Source: CAZDKK01 sp964506245 (GTDB lineage: Bacteria > Eisenbacteria > RBG-16-71-46 > CAIMUX01 > WJJG01). From it: DNA of 64,000 nucleotides. The notes under the pieces were generated by a model. It worked only from the letters and a program-made list of their open reading frames with translations. It did not search any database and was not told the origin of the DNA. Shown here piece after piece: positions 35,503 through 44,226 of this stretch. The stretch is from assembly GCA_964506245.1 (NCBI GenBank), contig CAZDKK010000017.1, forward strand, positions 1 through 64,000, given 5' to 3'. Position 1 is the first letter of the stretch. The number at the start of each line of letters is the position of its first letter. A program made the translations under genes and the position numbers.

Positions 35503-37698
35503 ATGAGCACGCTCACACGCGCACGGGATCTGGTCCTGGTGCTCGTCACCACCAGCCTCGCCGCCCTGCCCGCGCTCGAGACCTCGCAAGCGGAGTGCCT
35601 CGACTACGCTGATTACATCCACTGGACCGGGTCCGTCGCGACGGCGGGCACTGCCTGGGACGTGGCCGTCGCGGGCGACCTCGCGTATGTCGCCGAGAAT
35701 CCCGGCGGGCTCGCGATCGCGAGCATCTCCGATCCGGAGCACCCCGCCATCGTCGGCTCCGCCCCGATCGGGTCCGCCACCGGGGTTGCAGCCTCCGGGG
35801 CCTACGCCTACGTCTGCACCGGCGCCGGCGGGCTCGTGATCGTCGACGTGCAGGACCCCGCCACACCGCAGGTCGCGGCCACCGCGGCCGGCACGGTCTC
35901 GGCCTACGACGTCGCGGTCTCGGGCACCCATGCTTACGTCGCCGCGGCAGGCGCCGGCCTCAAGATCGTCGACGTGAGCGTGCCTGCCAGTCCGCAGCTC
36001 GTAGCGACGCTGCCCACGCCGGGGGGTGCCTATGGCGTTGCCACCAGCGGGACCACCGTCTATCTCGCCTGCACTGATCGCGGACTGCTCGTCGTCGATG
36101 CGTCGAACCCGGCTGCACCCTTGGCCATCGGCAGCCTGGCCACACCGGGCTACTGCCTCGGGGTCTGGGTCGATGGAACCCGTGCCTACCTCGCGGCCGG
36201 CGACGGGGGGCTGCAGATCATCGATGTCTCCGATCCAGCGGCCCCTGCGTTGCTCGGGGAGTGGGGCACCATCGAATCCGCCGTGTCGGTGATCTCCGTG
36301 GGCGATCGCGTCTTCGTCGGCGAAGGCATCGGCATGGATGTGGTGGATGCGGCCGATCCGACCCAGCCGGTCCTGGTGGGTCGCGTCCCCATCGCCGCCC
36401 AGAGTCGGGGCTTGGCCCGCGCGGGGAACTTCCTCTGTTCGGCCAATCGCGCGGTCGGCCTGCACGTCATCGACGTCTCGGGCGCGGGCTTCGCACCGCT
36501 CGCCGGTCAAGTGGATTTCCCGGGCTTCGCGAACGACATCGTGGTCAGCGGAGATCATGCCTGCGTCGCCGTCGACGACCTCGGCCTTCAGATGGTCGAC
36601 ATCTCCGACCCCCAGCAGCCCGCGGCGTCGGTCTCCCTCGACACGCCCGGCAACGCCTGGGGCCTCGACCTGGGCGGAGCGTATGTCTACGTGGCGGACC
36701 GAGCCGCCGGCATGCAGGTGGTCGACATCTCCGACCCGGCACAGCCGGCTATCGTGGGTACCCTGCCGACGACGCCGCTGCTCTGCTATGACCTCGCTGT
36801 ACAAGGCCCCTTCGCCTACCTCGGTCTGCACCAGCAGGGGACCACGATCCATCGCCTGCTCGTCGTCGACATCGCGAATCCCATGGCACCCCAGGCCCTG
36901 GGGGCGGCCGCGCTCTCCGATCTCCCCGTCGGCGTCGCGGTTGCGGGCTCGTATGCCTACGCCGCCGTCGACGACGACGGCCTGCAGATCGTCGACATCT
37001 CCGACCCGTGGTCCCCGGTCGTGGTGGGGCAGGTCGATGTGCCGGGCATGGCGTACGCTGTCGCGGTGAGCGGATCCTACGCCTACGTCGCCGACAACGC
37101 GTTCGGGGTGGTCGTCGTCAATGTCGAGGATCCGACGCGCCCCTGCATCGTGGCCGAGCTCCCGACCGCCGGCAACGCGCGCAAGATCGCCGTTGCCGGC
37201 TCCCTGGCCTACGTGGCCGATCAGCGCTCGGGCATCCAGGTGCTGGACCTCCTCGACCCGGCCGCACCGCGGATCATCGGGAACGCCGGGATGCCGGACT
37301 GGGCCTATGGGGCCGCCCTCACCGACGACCGGGTTTGCCTGCCCATCGGGGAGGGAGGCTTGCAGATCGCATCGGTGCAGTGTCCGGCGGGAAGCGGCAC
37401 CGATTCGCAGCCGCCCCACCTTTCTGAGGCCGTGCTGACCTGCGTCACGAATCCGATGGTCTCGAGCGGCGTCCTTCGCCTGGCCCTCCCCCGGGCCGGG
37501 GCGGTTCGCCTGGCGGTACACGACCTGGCGGGTCGCCAGATCCGCGTCCTGCTGTCCGCGAACGTGGCGGCCGGCGAACACCGCCTCACCTGGGATGGGC
37601 GCGACGCGCTCGGCCGGAGGGTGCCCGCCGGCGCGTACTACCTCGTCCTGCAAAGCTCGCTGGGATCGCAGAGGCGCAGCGCTATCGTTGTGAGGTAG
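35503..37698 (+). CDS. Secreted LVIVD-repeat beta-propeller protein with FlgD-like tail
   Basis: Protein of 731 residues. The ATG follows GAGGGAGACAGAGAGC, with signal peptide LVLVLVTTSLAALPA. About 13 LVIVD units of 40-46 residues follow, each with a core such as GGLVIVDVQDPATP, GGLQIIDVSDPAAP or AGMQVVDISDPAQP, preceded by an AYV-strand. They form one or two beta-propellers. The C-terminal module (VRLAVHDLAGRQIRVLL, WDGRDALGRRVPAGAYYLVL) ends IVVR. LVIVD proteins are surface proteins of unknown biochemical role, often with secretion tails. It is monocistronic by spacing. Confidence 0.88.
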   Translation: MSTLTRARDLVLVLVTTSLAALPALETSQAECLDYADYIHWTGSVATAGTAWDVAVAGDLAYVAENPGGLAIASISDPEHPAIVGSAPIGSATGVAASGAYAYVCTGAGGLVIVDVQDPATPQVAATAAGTVSAYDVAVSGTHAYVAAAGAGLKIVDVSVPASPQLVATLPTPGGAYGVATSGTTVYLACTDRGLLVVDASNPAAPLAIGSLATPGYCLGVWVDGTRAYLAAGDGGLQIIDVSDPAAPALLGEWGTIESAVSVISVGDRVFVGEGIGMDVVDAADPTQPVLVGRVPIAAQSRGLARAGNFLCSANRAVGLHVIDVSGAGFAPLAGQVDFPGFANDIVVSGDHACVAVDDLGLQMVDISDPQQPAASVSLDTPGNAWGLDLGGAYVYVADRAAGMQVVDISDPAQPAIVGTLPTTPLLCYDLAVQGPFAYLGLHQQGTTIHRLLVVDIANPMAPQALGAAALSDLPVGVAVAGSYAYAAVDDDGLQIVDISDPWSPVVVGQVDVPGMAYAVAVSGSYAYVADNAFGVVVVNVEDPTRPCIVAELPTAGNARKIAVAGSLAYVADQRSGIQVLDLLDPAAPRIIGNAGMPDWAYGAALTDDRVCLPIGEGGLQIASVQCPAGSGTDSQPPHLSEAVLTCVTNPMVSSGVLRLALPRAGAVRLAVHDLAGRQIRVLLSANVAAGEHRLTWDGRDALGRRVPAGAYYLVLQSSLGSQRRSAIVVR

Positions 37699-37922
37699 CG
37701 CTGCGGCAACTCGCAGGTGTCGCCTCGGGGCCGTCCGAACGCCCCTCCCGATCCTGCCATGGGCTGAACGGGCTGCCGGGGAGGCCGCGCGACCGATCGC
37801 AGGCCGACCCGCGCTGCTGGCCCTTGACCATCGCCCCCCACCCCTTCTACCCTGTCCGCAACGCATCAGAGTCAAACAGCTCGTGACGGATGGCCCCCGG
37901 CCTGTCAGGAGGTACCCGTTCG

Positions 37923-39299
37923 ATGCGCGAAGAGCTGGAGCCCCGCAACTTCTACCGCCTGCCCTGGTCCCTGACCGACAATGGCATCTCCTGGCTCGAG
38001 GTCACGAACAAGTGCAATCTCGCCTGCGAGGGCTGCTATCGTGAGCAGCACGGGGGCGGGCACAAGAGCCTGGAGGAGGTAGCGGCGGACCTGGACGTCT
38101 TCCGGCGCCACCGCAAGAGCGATTGCATGAGCATCGCCGGCGGGGACCCGCTGGTGCACCCCCAGATCGTGGACATCGTGTCGATGGTGAAGGCATGGGG
38201 GTGGAAGCCGGTCGTGAACACGAACGGGGTCGCCCTCACCCCGAATCTCCTGCACGCGCTCAAGCGCGCGGGCGTGTTCGCCTTCACCTTTCACATCGAC
38301 GCCTCTCAGGTGCGCCCCGACTCGCTCGCGACGTGCGAGCGCGAACACAACGCGCTTCGGCAGAGGCTGGCCGAGATGGTCGCGGCCGAGGGAAACATCG
38401 GCTGCGCCTTCAACCAGACGGTCAACGCCGAGACCCTGGCGGAAGTCCCGGATGTGGTTCGATGGGCGCGCCGGCGACCGGATCTGGTGCACTCGCTCGT
38501 GTTCATCCTTTTCCGCCAGCCGTTCATGATGGGCGCGTACAACTACTTCGTTGGGGATCGGCAGATCGCTCCCGAGGAGAGCTACGAGGACTCCACCTGG
38601 GGCGGTTCGAACCGCCTGACCGCCGCGGATGTCGTCCGCACGATCCTCGAGGCTGAGCCCGAATACCGGCCATGCGCCTACTTGAACGGCACGGAAGATC
38701 CCAACAGTCTCAAGTGGCTTCTGGCGATGCGCGCGGCTGCCGGCGAACGAACCTTCGGCTTCTTCTCCCCGCGGTTCATGGAGGCGGCGCAGAGCACCAA
38801 TCACTTCCTGCGCCGCCGCTGGCTTGCCTACTGCCGTCCGAGGGAACTCCGCTGCGGACTCACCGCGGCGCTCCTGCTGGCTCCCTTCGATCGCCAGATG
38901 CGCGGGATCGCGTGGCGCTGGTTCGGGTCGGCCCTGCGCCGGCCGTCCCTGTGGTTCCGCCCCGTCCATCTCCAGACCTTCGTCATCATCCAGCCCATTG
39001 ACGTGCTCCCCGACGGCCGGATGAACATGTGCGATAGCTGTCCGGACCTCACCGTCCACGAGGGAAGGCTCTACTGGAGCTGTCGGCTCGAGGAGATCAA
39101 GAACTGGGGCCGGTTCATGACCGCGGTTCCGCAGCGGGCGAGCGCCGGGGGACAGCGTCCCGCCGAGAGGGAAGGGGACGCGCGCGGCGAGCGCGAGCCC
39201 GTGTTCGCCGGGCTGCAGGAGACCGCCGCCAGGGTCCACGAGCAGCCCGTGCGCGCGCACGACTCCGCCGAAGTGCGCGAGCCGGTAACCCCGCCTTAG
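37923..39299 (+). CDS. Radical SAM protein with SPASM-like cysteine cluster
   Basis: Protein of 458 residues. The ATG follows AGGAGG with 10-base spacing. The 4Fe-4S motif CNLACEGCY (Cys31, Cys35, Cys38) and SIAGGDPLVHP define a radical SAM core. A C-terminal MCDSCPD segment before an NWGRF region suggests a reduced SPASM-like auxiliary-cluster site. The last ~60 residues are charged and low-complexity. Related proteins modify peptides or lipids, but no precursor peptide gene is evident next to it. The natural substrate is unknown. It is followed by 208 bases without a convincing gene. Confidence 0.8.
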   Translation: MREELEPRNFYRLPWSLTDNGISWLEVTNKCNLACEGCYREQHGGGHKSLEEVAADLDVFRRHRKSDCMSIAGGDPLVHPQIVDIVSMVKAWGWKPVVNTNGVALTPNLLHALKRAGVFAFTFHIDASQVRPDSLATCEREHNALRQRLAEMVAAEGNIGCAFNQTVNAETLAEVPDVVRWARRRPDLVHSLVFILFRQPFMMGAYNYFVGDRQIAPEESYEDSTWGGSNRLTAADVVRTILEAEPEYRPCAYLNGTEDPNSLKWLLAMRAAAGERTFGFFSPRFMEAAQSTNHFLRRRWLAYCRPRELRCGLTAALLLAPFDRQMRGIAWRWFGSALRRPSLWFRPVHLQTFVIIQPIDVLPDGRMNMCDSCPDLTVHEGRLYWSCRLEEIKNWGRFMTAVPQRASAGGQRPAEREGDARGEREPVFAGLQETAARVHEQPVRAHDSAEVREPVTPP

Positions 39300-39507
39300 G
39301 CGCGCACGATCGTGACGTGGGGTCTGCTACCCGCGCAGGCCATCCCGCCGGCTTCGGCCGAGAGCGACGCGGCACTCCTGGCACAGGGACGCATCGTGGT
39401 CGTTCCGATGCATGCGGATGAACAGGACCGCGGGCTGCTGGCCCGCTTGCGCGAAGAGCCGGCGTGGTTGCCGGGCGGCCCGAACCTGAACAACGGTAGT
39501 CATCACG

Positions 39508-39990
39508 ATGAGAAAAAGCGTTCGCTACCGGCCCATCGGAACGATCCACACGCCATTCAAGGCACTGGCCGGCATGCCCATTCAGCCGACCGGGGCGAGA
39601 GAGATGCGGGGGACGGTCGAAGTGGCGCCCGATTACCAGGCGGGGCTGAAAGACCTGCGGGGCTTCTCCCACATCATCCTGCTCTACCACTTCCACCGCA
39701 GCCGCGGATTCGATCTCGACGTGACGCCCTTTCTCGACTCCCAGCGACGGGGTGTGTTCGCCACGCGGGCACCCAGGCGACCCAACCCGATCGGGCTCTC
39801 CGTGGTGAGACTCGTCGGCGTTCGCGGCCGGAGACTCACCGTCGCGGGCATCGACATCCTCGATGGAACCCCACTGCTCGACATCAAGCCCTATGTCTCC
39901 GCCTTCGACCATCCCAGATCCACCCGCGTGGGATGGCTCGCCCGCGCGCTTTCGAGACTGGGCGAATGGGGTGCGCCGGGGGTAGACTGA
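39508..39990 (+). CDS. trmO: TrmO-like (TsaA/UPF0066) tRNA N6-methyltransferase
   Basis: Protein of 160 residues with the TsaA-fold signature APRRPNPIGLSVVRL and the opening YRPIGTIHTPF. TrmO uses S-adenosylmethionine to methylate N6 of t6A37 in tRNA-Thr (m6t6A). The C-terminal LDIKPYVSAFD is also conserved in the family. The start has only a weak Shine-Dalgarno sequence, but the family N-terminus begins within six residues. Length is short compared with E. coli TrmO, which has an extra C-terminal domain; this is the common short archaeal/bacterial form. Confidence 0.85.
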   Translation: MRKSVRYRPIGTIHTPFKALAGMPIQPTGAREMRGTVEVAPDYQAGLKDLRGFSHIILLYHFHRSRGFDLDVTPFLDSQRRGVFATRAPRRPNPIGLSVVRLVGVRGRRLTVAGIDILDGTPLLDIKPYVSAFDHPRSTRVGWLARALSRLGEWGAPGVD

Positions 39991-40062
39991 CCGCTGGGAT
40001 CGAGTGGGGCGCACATGGACTGACCATTCGAGTGGAATGGGGCGCACGAAAGGAGAAGACAC

Positions 40063-40656
40063 ATGGCTTCGGTTCTGGACCAGTTGCAGCAGACGCTCAG
40101 CGGCGGCGTCGTGGATCAGATCAGCCGCCAGTTGGGCACGGATCGGTCGGCCACGGGGCAGGCTATCTCGGCCGCGCTGCCCGTGTTGATGGGTGCCCTC
40201 GCCCGCAATGCCGCGAACAGGGAAGGCGCCGAGGCGCTCTCCGGAGCGCTCACACGGGACCATGACGGCAGCATCCTCGATCAGCTGGGCAGCGTCCTCG
40301 GGCAGGGAGGTCTGGAATCCACCGGGGCGGCGATTCTCAAGCACGTGCTGGGCGCGCGCCAGGGGCGTGTCGAGCAGGGGCTCGGCCAGGCGACCGGACT
40401 GAACACGGCTCAGATCGGGAGCATTCTGGCCACGCTGGCCCCCGTGGTGTTGGGCGCGATTGGCAAGATGCAGCGGCAGAACAACCTCAACCCCAGCGAC
40501 CTGGGCGCCGCGCTCGGGCAGGAGAAGCAGGCGATCGAGAGGCGCGCACCAGCGGTGACCGGGATGCTGGGGGCTCTCCTCGACGCTGACGGAGACGGTG
40601 ACGTCGACCTGAGCGACATCGCCAAGAAGGGCCTGGGCGCGCTCTTCGGGCGCTAG
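40063..40656 (+). CDS. DUF937 family protein
   Basis: Protein of 197 residues. The ATG follows AAAGGAGAAGACAC. The YidB-like DUF937 domain is recognisable: LGTDRSATGQAISAALPVLM, then ALARNAANREGAEAL and DHDGSILDQLGSVLGQ. The C-terminus LLDADGDGDVDLSDIAKKGL looks like a calcium-binding DxDxDGxxD loop. Function in this family is unknown. The upstream region repeats GTGGGGCGCAC-like sequence (about 40000-40050). Confidence 0.82.
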   Translation: MASVLDQLQQTLSGGVVDQISRQLGTDRSATGQAISAALPVLMGALARNAANREGAEALSGALTRDHDGSILDQLGSVLGQGGLESTGAAILKHVLGARQGRVEQGLGQATGLNTAQIGSILATLAPVVLGAIGKMQRQNNLNPSDLGAALGQEKQAIERRAPAVTGMLGALLDADGDGDVDLSDIAKKGLGALFGR

Positions 40657-40670
40657 GAAGCGGCTGGGGC

Positions 40671-40706
40671 GGGCCCGCGTGCCAGGGCCCGCGTGCCAGG
40701 GCCCGC
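40671..40706. repeat. 14-bp tandem repeat between convergent genes
   Basis: GGGCCCGCGTGCCA occurs at 40671-40684 and 40685-40698, and a partial third copy (GGGCCCGC) ends at 40706, where the stop codon of the minus-strand gene begins. GGGCCC arms can also pair as a weak hairpin. Confidence 0.8.
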
Positions 40707-42622
40707 TATCCCGCCCACCGGTAGGCAGCCACGCGGTTGTCGCCGAAGGTGGGAACGATCAACAGCTCCTGATCGGGCAGGAAGAGGAAGTCGGCGCAGT
40801 TGGCCCGCTGGTTGGTCGTGTCGAGCAGCATCTGCGTCGCCCCTTGCTCGGTGACCCGATAGATCCGGCCCTCCCAGATCGACAGCAGCAGATTGTCGTG
40901 CCCGTCGCTCTGCAGGCCATCGAGGATGCCCTCGTAGAAGCGGACGACGGGCTTCATCGACCGGTCCGACAGACGAATCGCCTTCAGCGTGCGGTCGCCG
41001 TTGTTGCAGACGTAGAGCACGCCGCAACGCACGAGCAAGCCGTTCGGATCGGCAATCCCCGGCCCAGACAACCAGATCTCGGCGACGCCCTCATGCAGGC
41101 GGTAGATCGCATCGCGCTCGGAATCGGAGACGTACAAGTCCCCCGTGCCCGGATCGCGGGCGACGTCGTTGGGGAAGATCCCCTCGGGCAGGGCGTGTCG
41201 GGCGACGATCTCCTCGCGGCCAACGTCGATCTCCGCGAGCTCGGCGCGGTGGGCCACGAAAAGGCGGTCCCCATCGAGCACCATGCCGAGCGGATAGCGC
41301 AGCCCCGCCATCCACTGCCGGTCGAGGATCTGCCCATCCCCACTCAGTTTCGAGATGAAGTGGTTCCCCGGCGCGGCACCCTGGCCATAGAGATCGTAGT
41401 TGGAGACGTAGAAGACGCCGCGCGTCTTGTCGTAAACCGCCGACTCGGGCACCGCCAGTTCCGCAGGCGTCTCCCAGACCGGCTCGAGGCGGGCGTCGCG
41501 AAAAGACGGTGAGCCATCCTGGCCAACCAGACCCCAGCCGCCGAAGGAGTCGACGATCAGGAAGAGCAGCTCGTTGTCCCCCTTCTTCAGCGGCAGATAC
41601 ACGGTGTCGAACAGCCCGACGATGCCCAGGAACGAGGGGTCACGCTGCTGGTACCCGCTGGCCCCGGAGAAGAGCGTCTCCCCGTTCAAGTAGACGAGCG
41701 CGGCATCGCTGTAGCCGAAGGTGAACTCGCGTCGCTCCTCGGACGACGCGGTCAGGATCGCGCGGGCCAGGATGCACGCGGGTCCGGGCCCGGGCCGCCG
41801 CGCGTGACGGGCGATGTCGAGCAGCCCGGTGGGCTCGGTTTGCACGCGGCGCCACTCGATGGGCCCGAGGTCCTGCTCGTAGGGATGCCGCTCGAGGTCG
41901 AAGTCGCTCAGGCCGAAGCTCTGCGACAGATCCCACTCGGTGAGCGTGCCGGGGGGTGCATAGGGAATCGCGGATGGACCGAACTCGAGATCCTTGGCGG
42001 GCCGGTAGCGGAAGTTGGAGAAGTAGGCGTTGCCGTCCCGCCGCCCATAGACCCCGATCCTGCCGCTGCTGGCCCCGTGCTTGAGGTCGAGGATCTCGAG
42101 CGCGGGTTTGTCCATGTTGCCCACGAAGACGCGCGCCTGCGTCCCCGCGACTTCGAGGCGCACGCGGACCCACGCGTCGTAGGGCAGCTCGATGGCCGCC
42201 GTGCAGCCGCCGCCGCTGTAGAGCTGCCACCCGGCGATGCCATTGAAGACGGGCGTGTACTGGAGCGCGTCGGAGTAGAACGGGGCGCGGTGCGGCCGGA
42301 TGTAGATCTGCTCGTACTCCGCGGCCGATTGGATGCGGAAGTTGAGGCCGGCGTACGTGCGCGCCCGCGGCACGAGCATCTCCACGTCAATGACGCCATC
42401 TTCGAAGACGACGTCCTTGACCGCGGCCGTGCCCGCCAGACAGGGGCGACCGGCGTGGGTGGTGAACTCGGCGTCGTAGAGATCCCAATGCTCCGCGTCG
42501 AGCGGGACCTCTCGCGCAGCAACCGGGGCTGAGGCGGCCGCAGGCGAAACGGCGGCAAGAGCGGTCGCGCCCGCGACGATCCAGACGGCCAGCATCGCGC
42601 GCAGGGGTCTGGTTTGCTTCAT
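40706..42622 (-). CDS. Secreted LamG-like plus NHL/SMP-30-like beta-propeller protein
   Basis: Protein of 638 residues. The ATG at 42622 follows GGGGAGAGAAGCGCC. Signal peptide: MLAVWIVAGATALAAVSPAAA. The N-terminal half is a concanavalin/DUF1080-like jelly-roll (VIDVEMLVPRARTYAGLNFR, EYEQIYIRPHRAPFYSDALQ). The C-terminal half has NHL/gluconolactonase-like blades (GTGDLYVSDSERDAIYRL, DGHDNLLLSIWEGRIYRV, PDQELLIVPTFGDNRVAAYR). No FlgD-like tail is present. Possible roles are carbohydrate binding or lactonase-like hydrolysis; catalytic residues were not identified. Confidence 0.78.
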   Translation of the reverse strand: MKQTRPLRAMLAVWIVAGATALAAVSPAAASAPVAAREVPLDAEHWDLYDAEFTTHAGRPCLAGTAAVKDVVFEDGVIDVEMLVPRARTYAGLNFRIQSAAEYEQIYIRPHRAPFYSDALQYTPVFNGIAGWQLYSGGGCTAAIELPYDAWVRVRLEVAGTQARVFVGNMDKPALEILDLKHGASSGRIGVYGRRDGNAYFSNFRYRPAKDLEFGPSAIPYAPPGTLTEWDLSQSFGLSDFDLERHPYEQDLGPIEWRRVQTEPTGLLDIARHARRPGPGPACILARAILTASSEERREFTFGYSDAALVYLNGETLFSGASGYQQRDPSFLGIVGLFDTVYLPLKKGDNELLFLIVDSFGGWGLVGQDGSPSFRDARLEPVWETPAELAVPESAVYDKTRGVFYVSNYDLYGQGAAPGNHFISKLSGDGQILDRQWMAGLRYPLGMVLDGDRLFVAHRAELAEIDVGREEIVARHALPEGIFPNDVARDPGTGDLYVSDSERDAIYRLHEGVAEIWLSGPGIADPNGLLVRCGVLYVCNNGDRTLKAIRLSDRSMKPVVRFYEGILDGLQSDGHDNLLLSIWEGRIYRVTEQGATQMLLDTTNQRANCADFLFLPDQELLIVPTFGDNRVAAYRWAG

Positions 42623-42726
42623 GGCGCTTCTCTCCCCTTCATGGGACTTCAGGGGGTGTATCCATCTACTGCCAGGCGGCCCGCGAGGTTGCCCCGACGC
42701 GGGAGCCATCGGGAGAGAAGCGCCGC

Positions 42727-43800
42727 TCAGCGCAGCAACAGCAATCGTCCTTCCCCGTTCAGCGCCCCCGCCTGCGCCCGGACTTGGTAGACCCCCGCGG
42801 GCGGCAGGCATCCGCCTGCGGCGAACCCATCCCAGGCGAAGCGAACGCGGCGCGTGTCGGGCACGGGCATGGACTGGGCCGCGATGAGACGCCCGGCGGC
42901 ATCGAGGATGGTCAAGTCGACGCGATCCCGTCCAGGTCCCCGCGGAACCTCGAACGAGATGTCTACCTCGCCGTTGCCGGCCCACAGCACCGAGGGCAGC
43001 ACGCGCAGTGCGAGGCGAGGGTCGCGGTCCGCGAGCGGCGGGCCCGAGGAGGCGGCGTAGCCCAAGTCATACAAGACCAGCGTCGCCGGATCGGCGTCGA
43101 CCAGGACCGCCAGCACGTACCCGAATCTCGTGTGAGCCATCGTGCAGAATCTGGCCTGCTCATACTCGGGGCGTATCGTGAAGGTGTCGATCGCACCGCC
43201 CCCACCCCACGCAAGGCGCAGCAGCTCGTGCGTGCCCGCGGTCACCCACAGCCCGTCGAGAACCTCGTCGTAGGCGAAGGATGTCGCGGCCGGCACGGGG
43301 GAAGGCCCGAGATCCACGCAGGCCGCCGTGGTGCCCCACACGCCGTTCCACTCCATGCGATAGAGATCGGTCCCGAACCCGCTCGCATAGAAGTGGCCCT
43401 GCCCGTACGCCAGGTTGCGGTGGGGGTGGATGGGGCATCCCTGAAAGGATCCCACGTACTGGTAGTCGGCGTCGTAGCCGTCCACGTTCCCGCTGTGACT
43501 TCCGAACATGTGCGTGCCGTCGAAGGCCAGGTCCCGGCAGCCCCAGCCGGTCGCTCCGCCCCCTTGGGGGACGCTGGTCACCAGCCCTCCGTACTCGTCG
43601 ACGATGTGGAACTGACACTGGCCTGACGCCTGGTCGCCCGTGGCCACCCAGAAGTCCACCCCATCATGACCCAAGCCCGCCACATAGGGGATGAAGAGAT
43701 CTGTCGCGTACAGAATCGGGAATGAGCCATCACCCGGTTGGGCACTGGCGATGCCGGCGGAAATCGCACAGAGGCTGAGCAGACAAAGCCGCCTTCGCAT
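42727..43800 (-). CDS. Secreted propeller-like protein with FlgD-like tail
   Basis: Protein of 357 residues. The ATG follows GGAGGGTGATC, with signal peptide LCLLSLCAISAGIASA. The body has beta-propeller-like repeats (DFWVATGDQASGQCQFHIVD, HMFGSHSGNVDGYD, HFYASGFGTDLYRMEW, GLWVTAGTHELLRL). The C-terminal module (VDLTILDAAGRLIAAQ, CLPPAGVYQVRAQ) ends LLLR. It is co-directional with the gene at 40706-42622, 104 bases apart. The ligand is unknown. Confidence 0.8.
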   Translation of the reverse strand: MRRRLCLLSLCAISAGIASAQPGDGSFPILYATDLFIPYVAGLGHDGVDFWVATGDQASGQCQFHIVDEYGGLVTSVPQGGGATGWGCRDLAFDGTHMFGSHSGNVDGYDADYQYVGSFQGCPIHPHRNLAYGQGHFYASGFGTDLYRMEWNGVWGTTAACVDLGPSPVPAATSFAYDEVLDGLWVTAGTHELLRLAWGGGGAIDTFTIRPEYEQARFCTMAHTRFGYVLAVLVDADPATLVLYDLGYAASSGPPLADRDPRLALRVLPSVLWAGNGEVDISFEVPRGPGRDRVDLTILDAAGRLIAAQSMPVPDTRRVRFAWDGFAAGGCLPPAGVYQVRAQAGALNGEGRLLLLR

Positions 43801-44226
43801 GATCACCCTCCTTCGCCGTGGGCGCGTCACTCGCGCTGTTCCGTGCCGCTGCCTGCAGTGTACACCGCAAGCGTCCACGTGGCCAGGCGCGCCGCGCCGG
43901 CGCAGGCCCGCCGGGCGCTGGGCCCGCGAGCGGCGGGCCCGCGGGTGCCGGCCACTGGTGGCCGTGTCCTTATTGACCATCCGACTTGCAGTTATGGCAC
44001 CTGTCGCCCCCTCCATCTGCCCGCGCCCCCAGGCCACGGCCTCGGGGGAAATCCAGCAACGTGCCGCCAGGCCGATCGAGTCCGGTTGACTAGCTCGCCA
44101 TCTCCCGCAACCATGCCCCAGTTGTCCCGCCTGGGAGCCGTCGTGTCCCCGGAGCCCGCCATCGATCCCAGGCCGGCACACTCCGCCCCCGCGAGCACGC
44201 AGACGAACGGTGAATGAGGAGGCAGG
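43801..44226. other. Divergent intergenic region with GC hairpins
   Basis: 426 bases. A 9-bp perfect inverted repeat (GGCCCGCCG 43905-43913, CGGCGGGCC 43931-43939) and a palindrome-like GGCCAC-TG-GTGGCC (43950-43963) sit 10 bases before TTGACC (43973-43978), a possible -35 for the operon beginning at 44227. No matching -10 is clear. No gene is seen. The structure could regulate the large operon. Confidence 0.4.

Noticed and set aside
39312..40265. 318-codon frame across the TrmO gene
   Set aside because: Most of it is the wrong frame of the TrmO-like gene. Only the first ~65 codons lie outside, and they show no family match.
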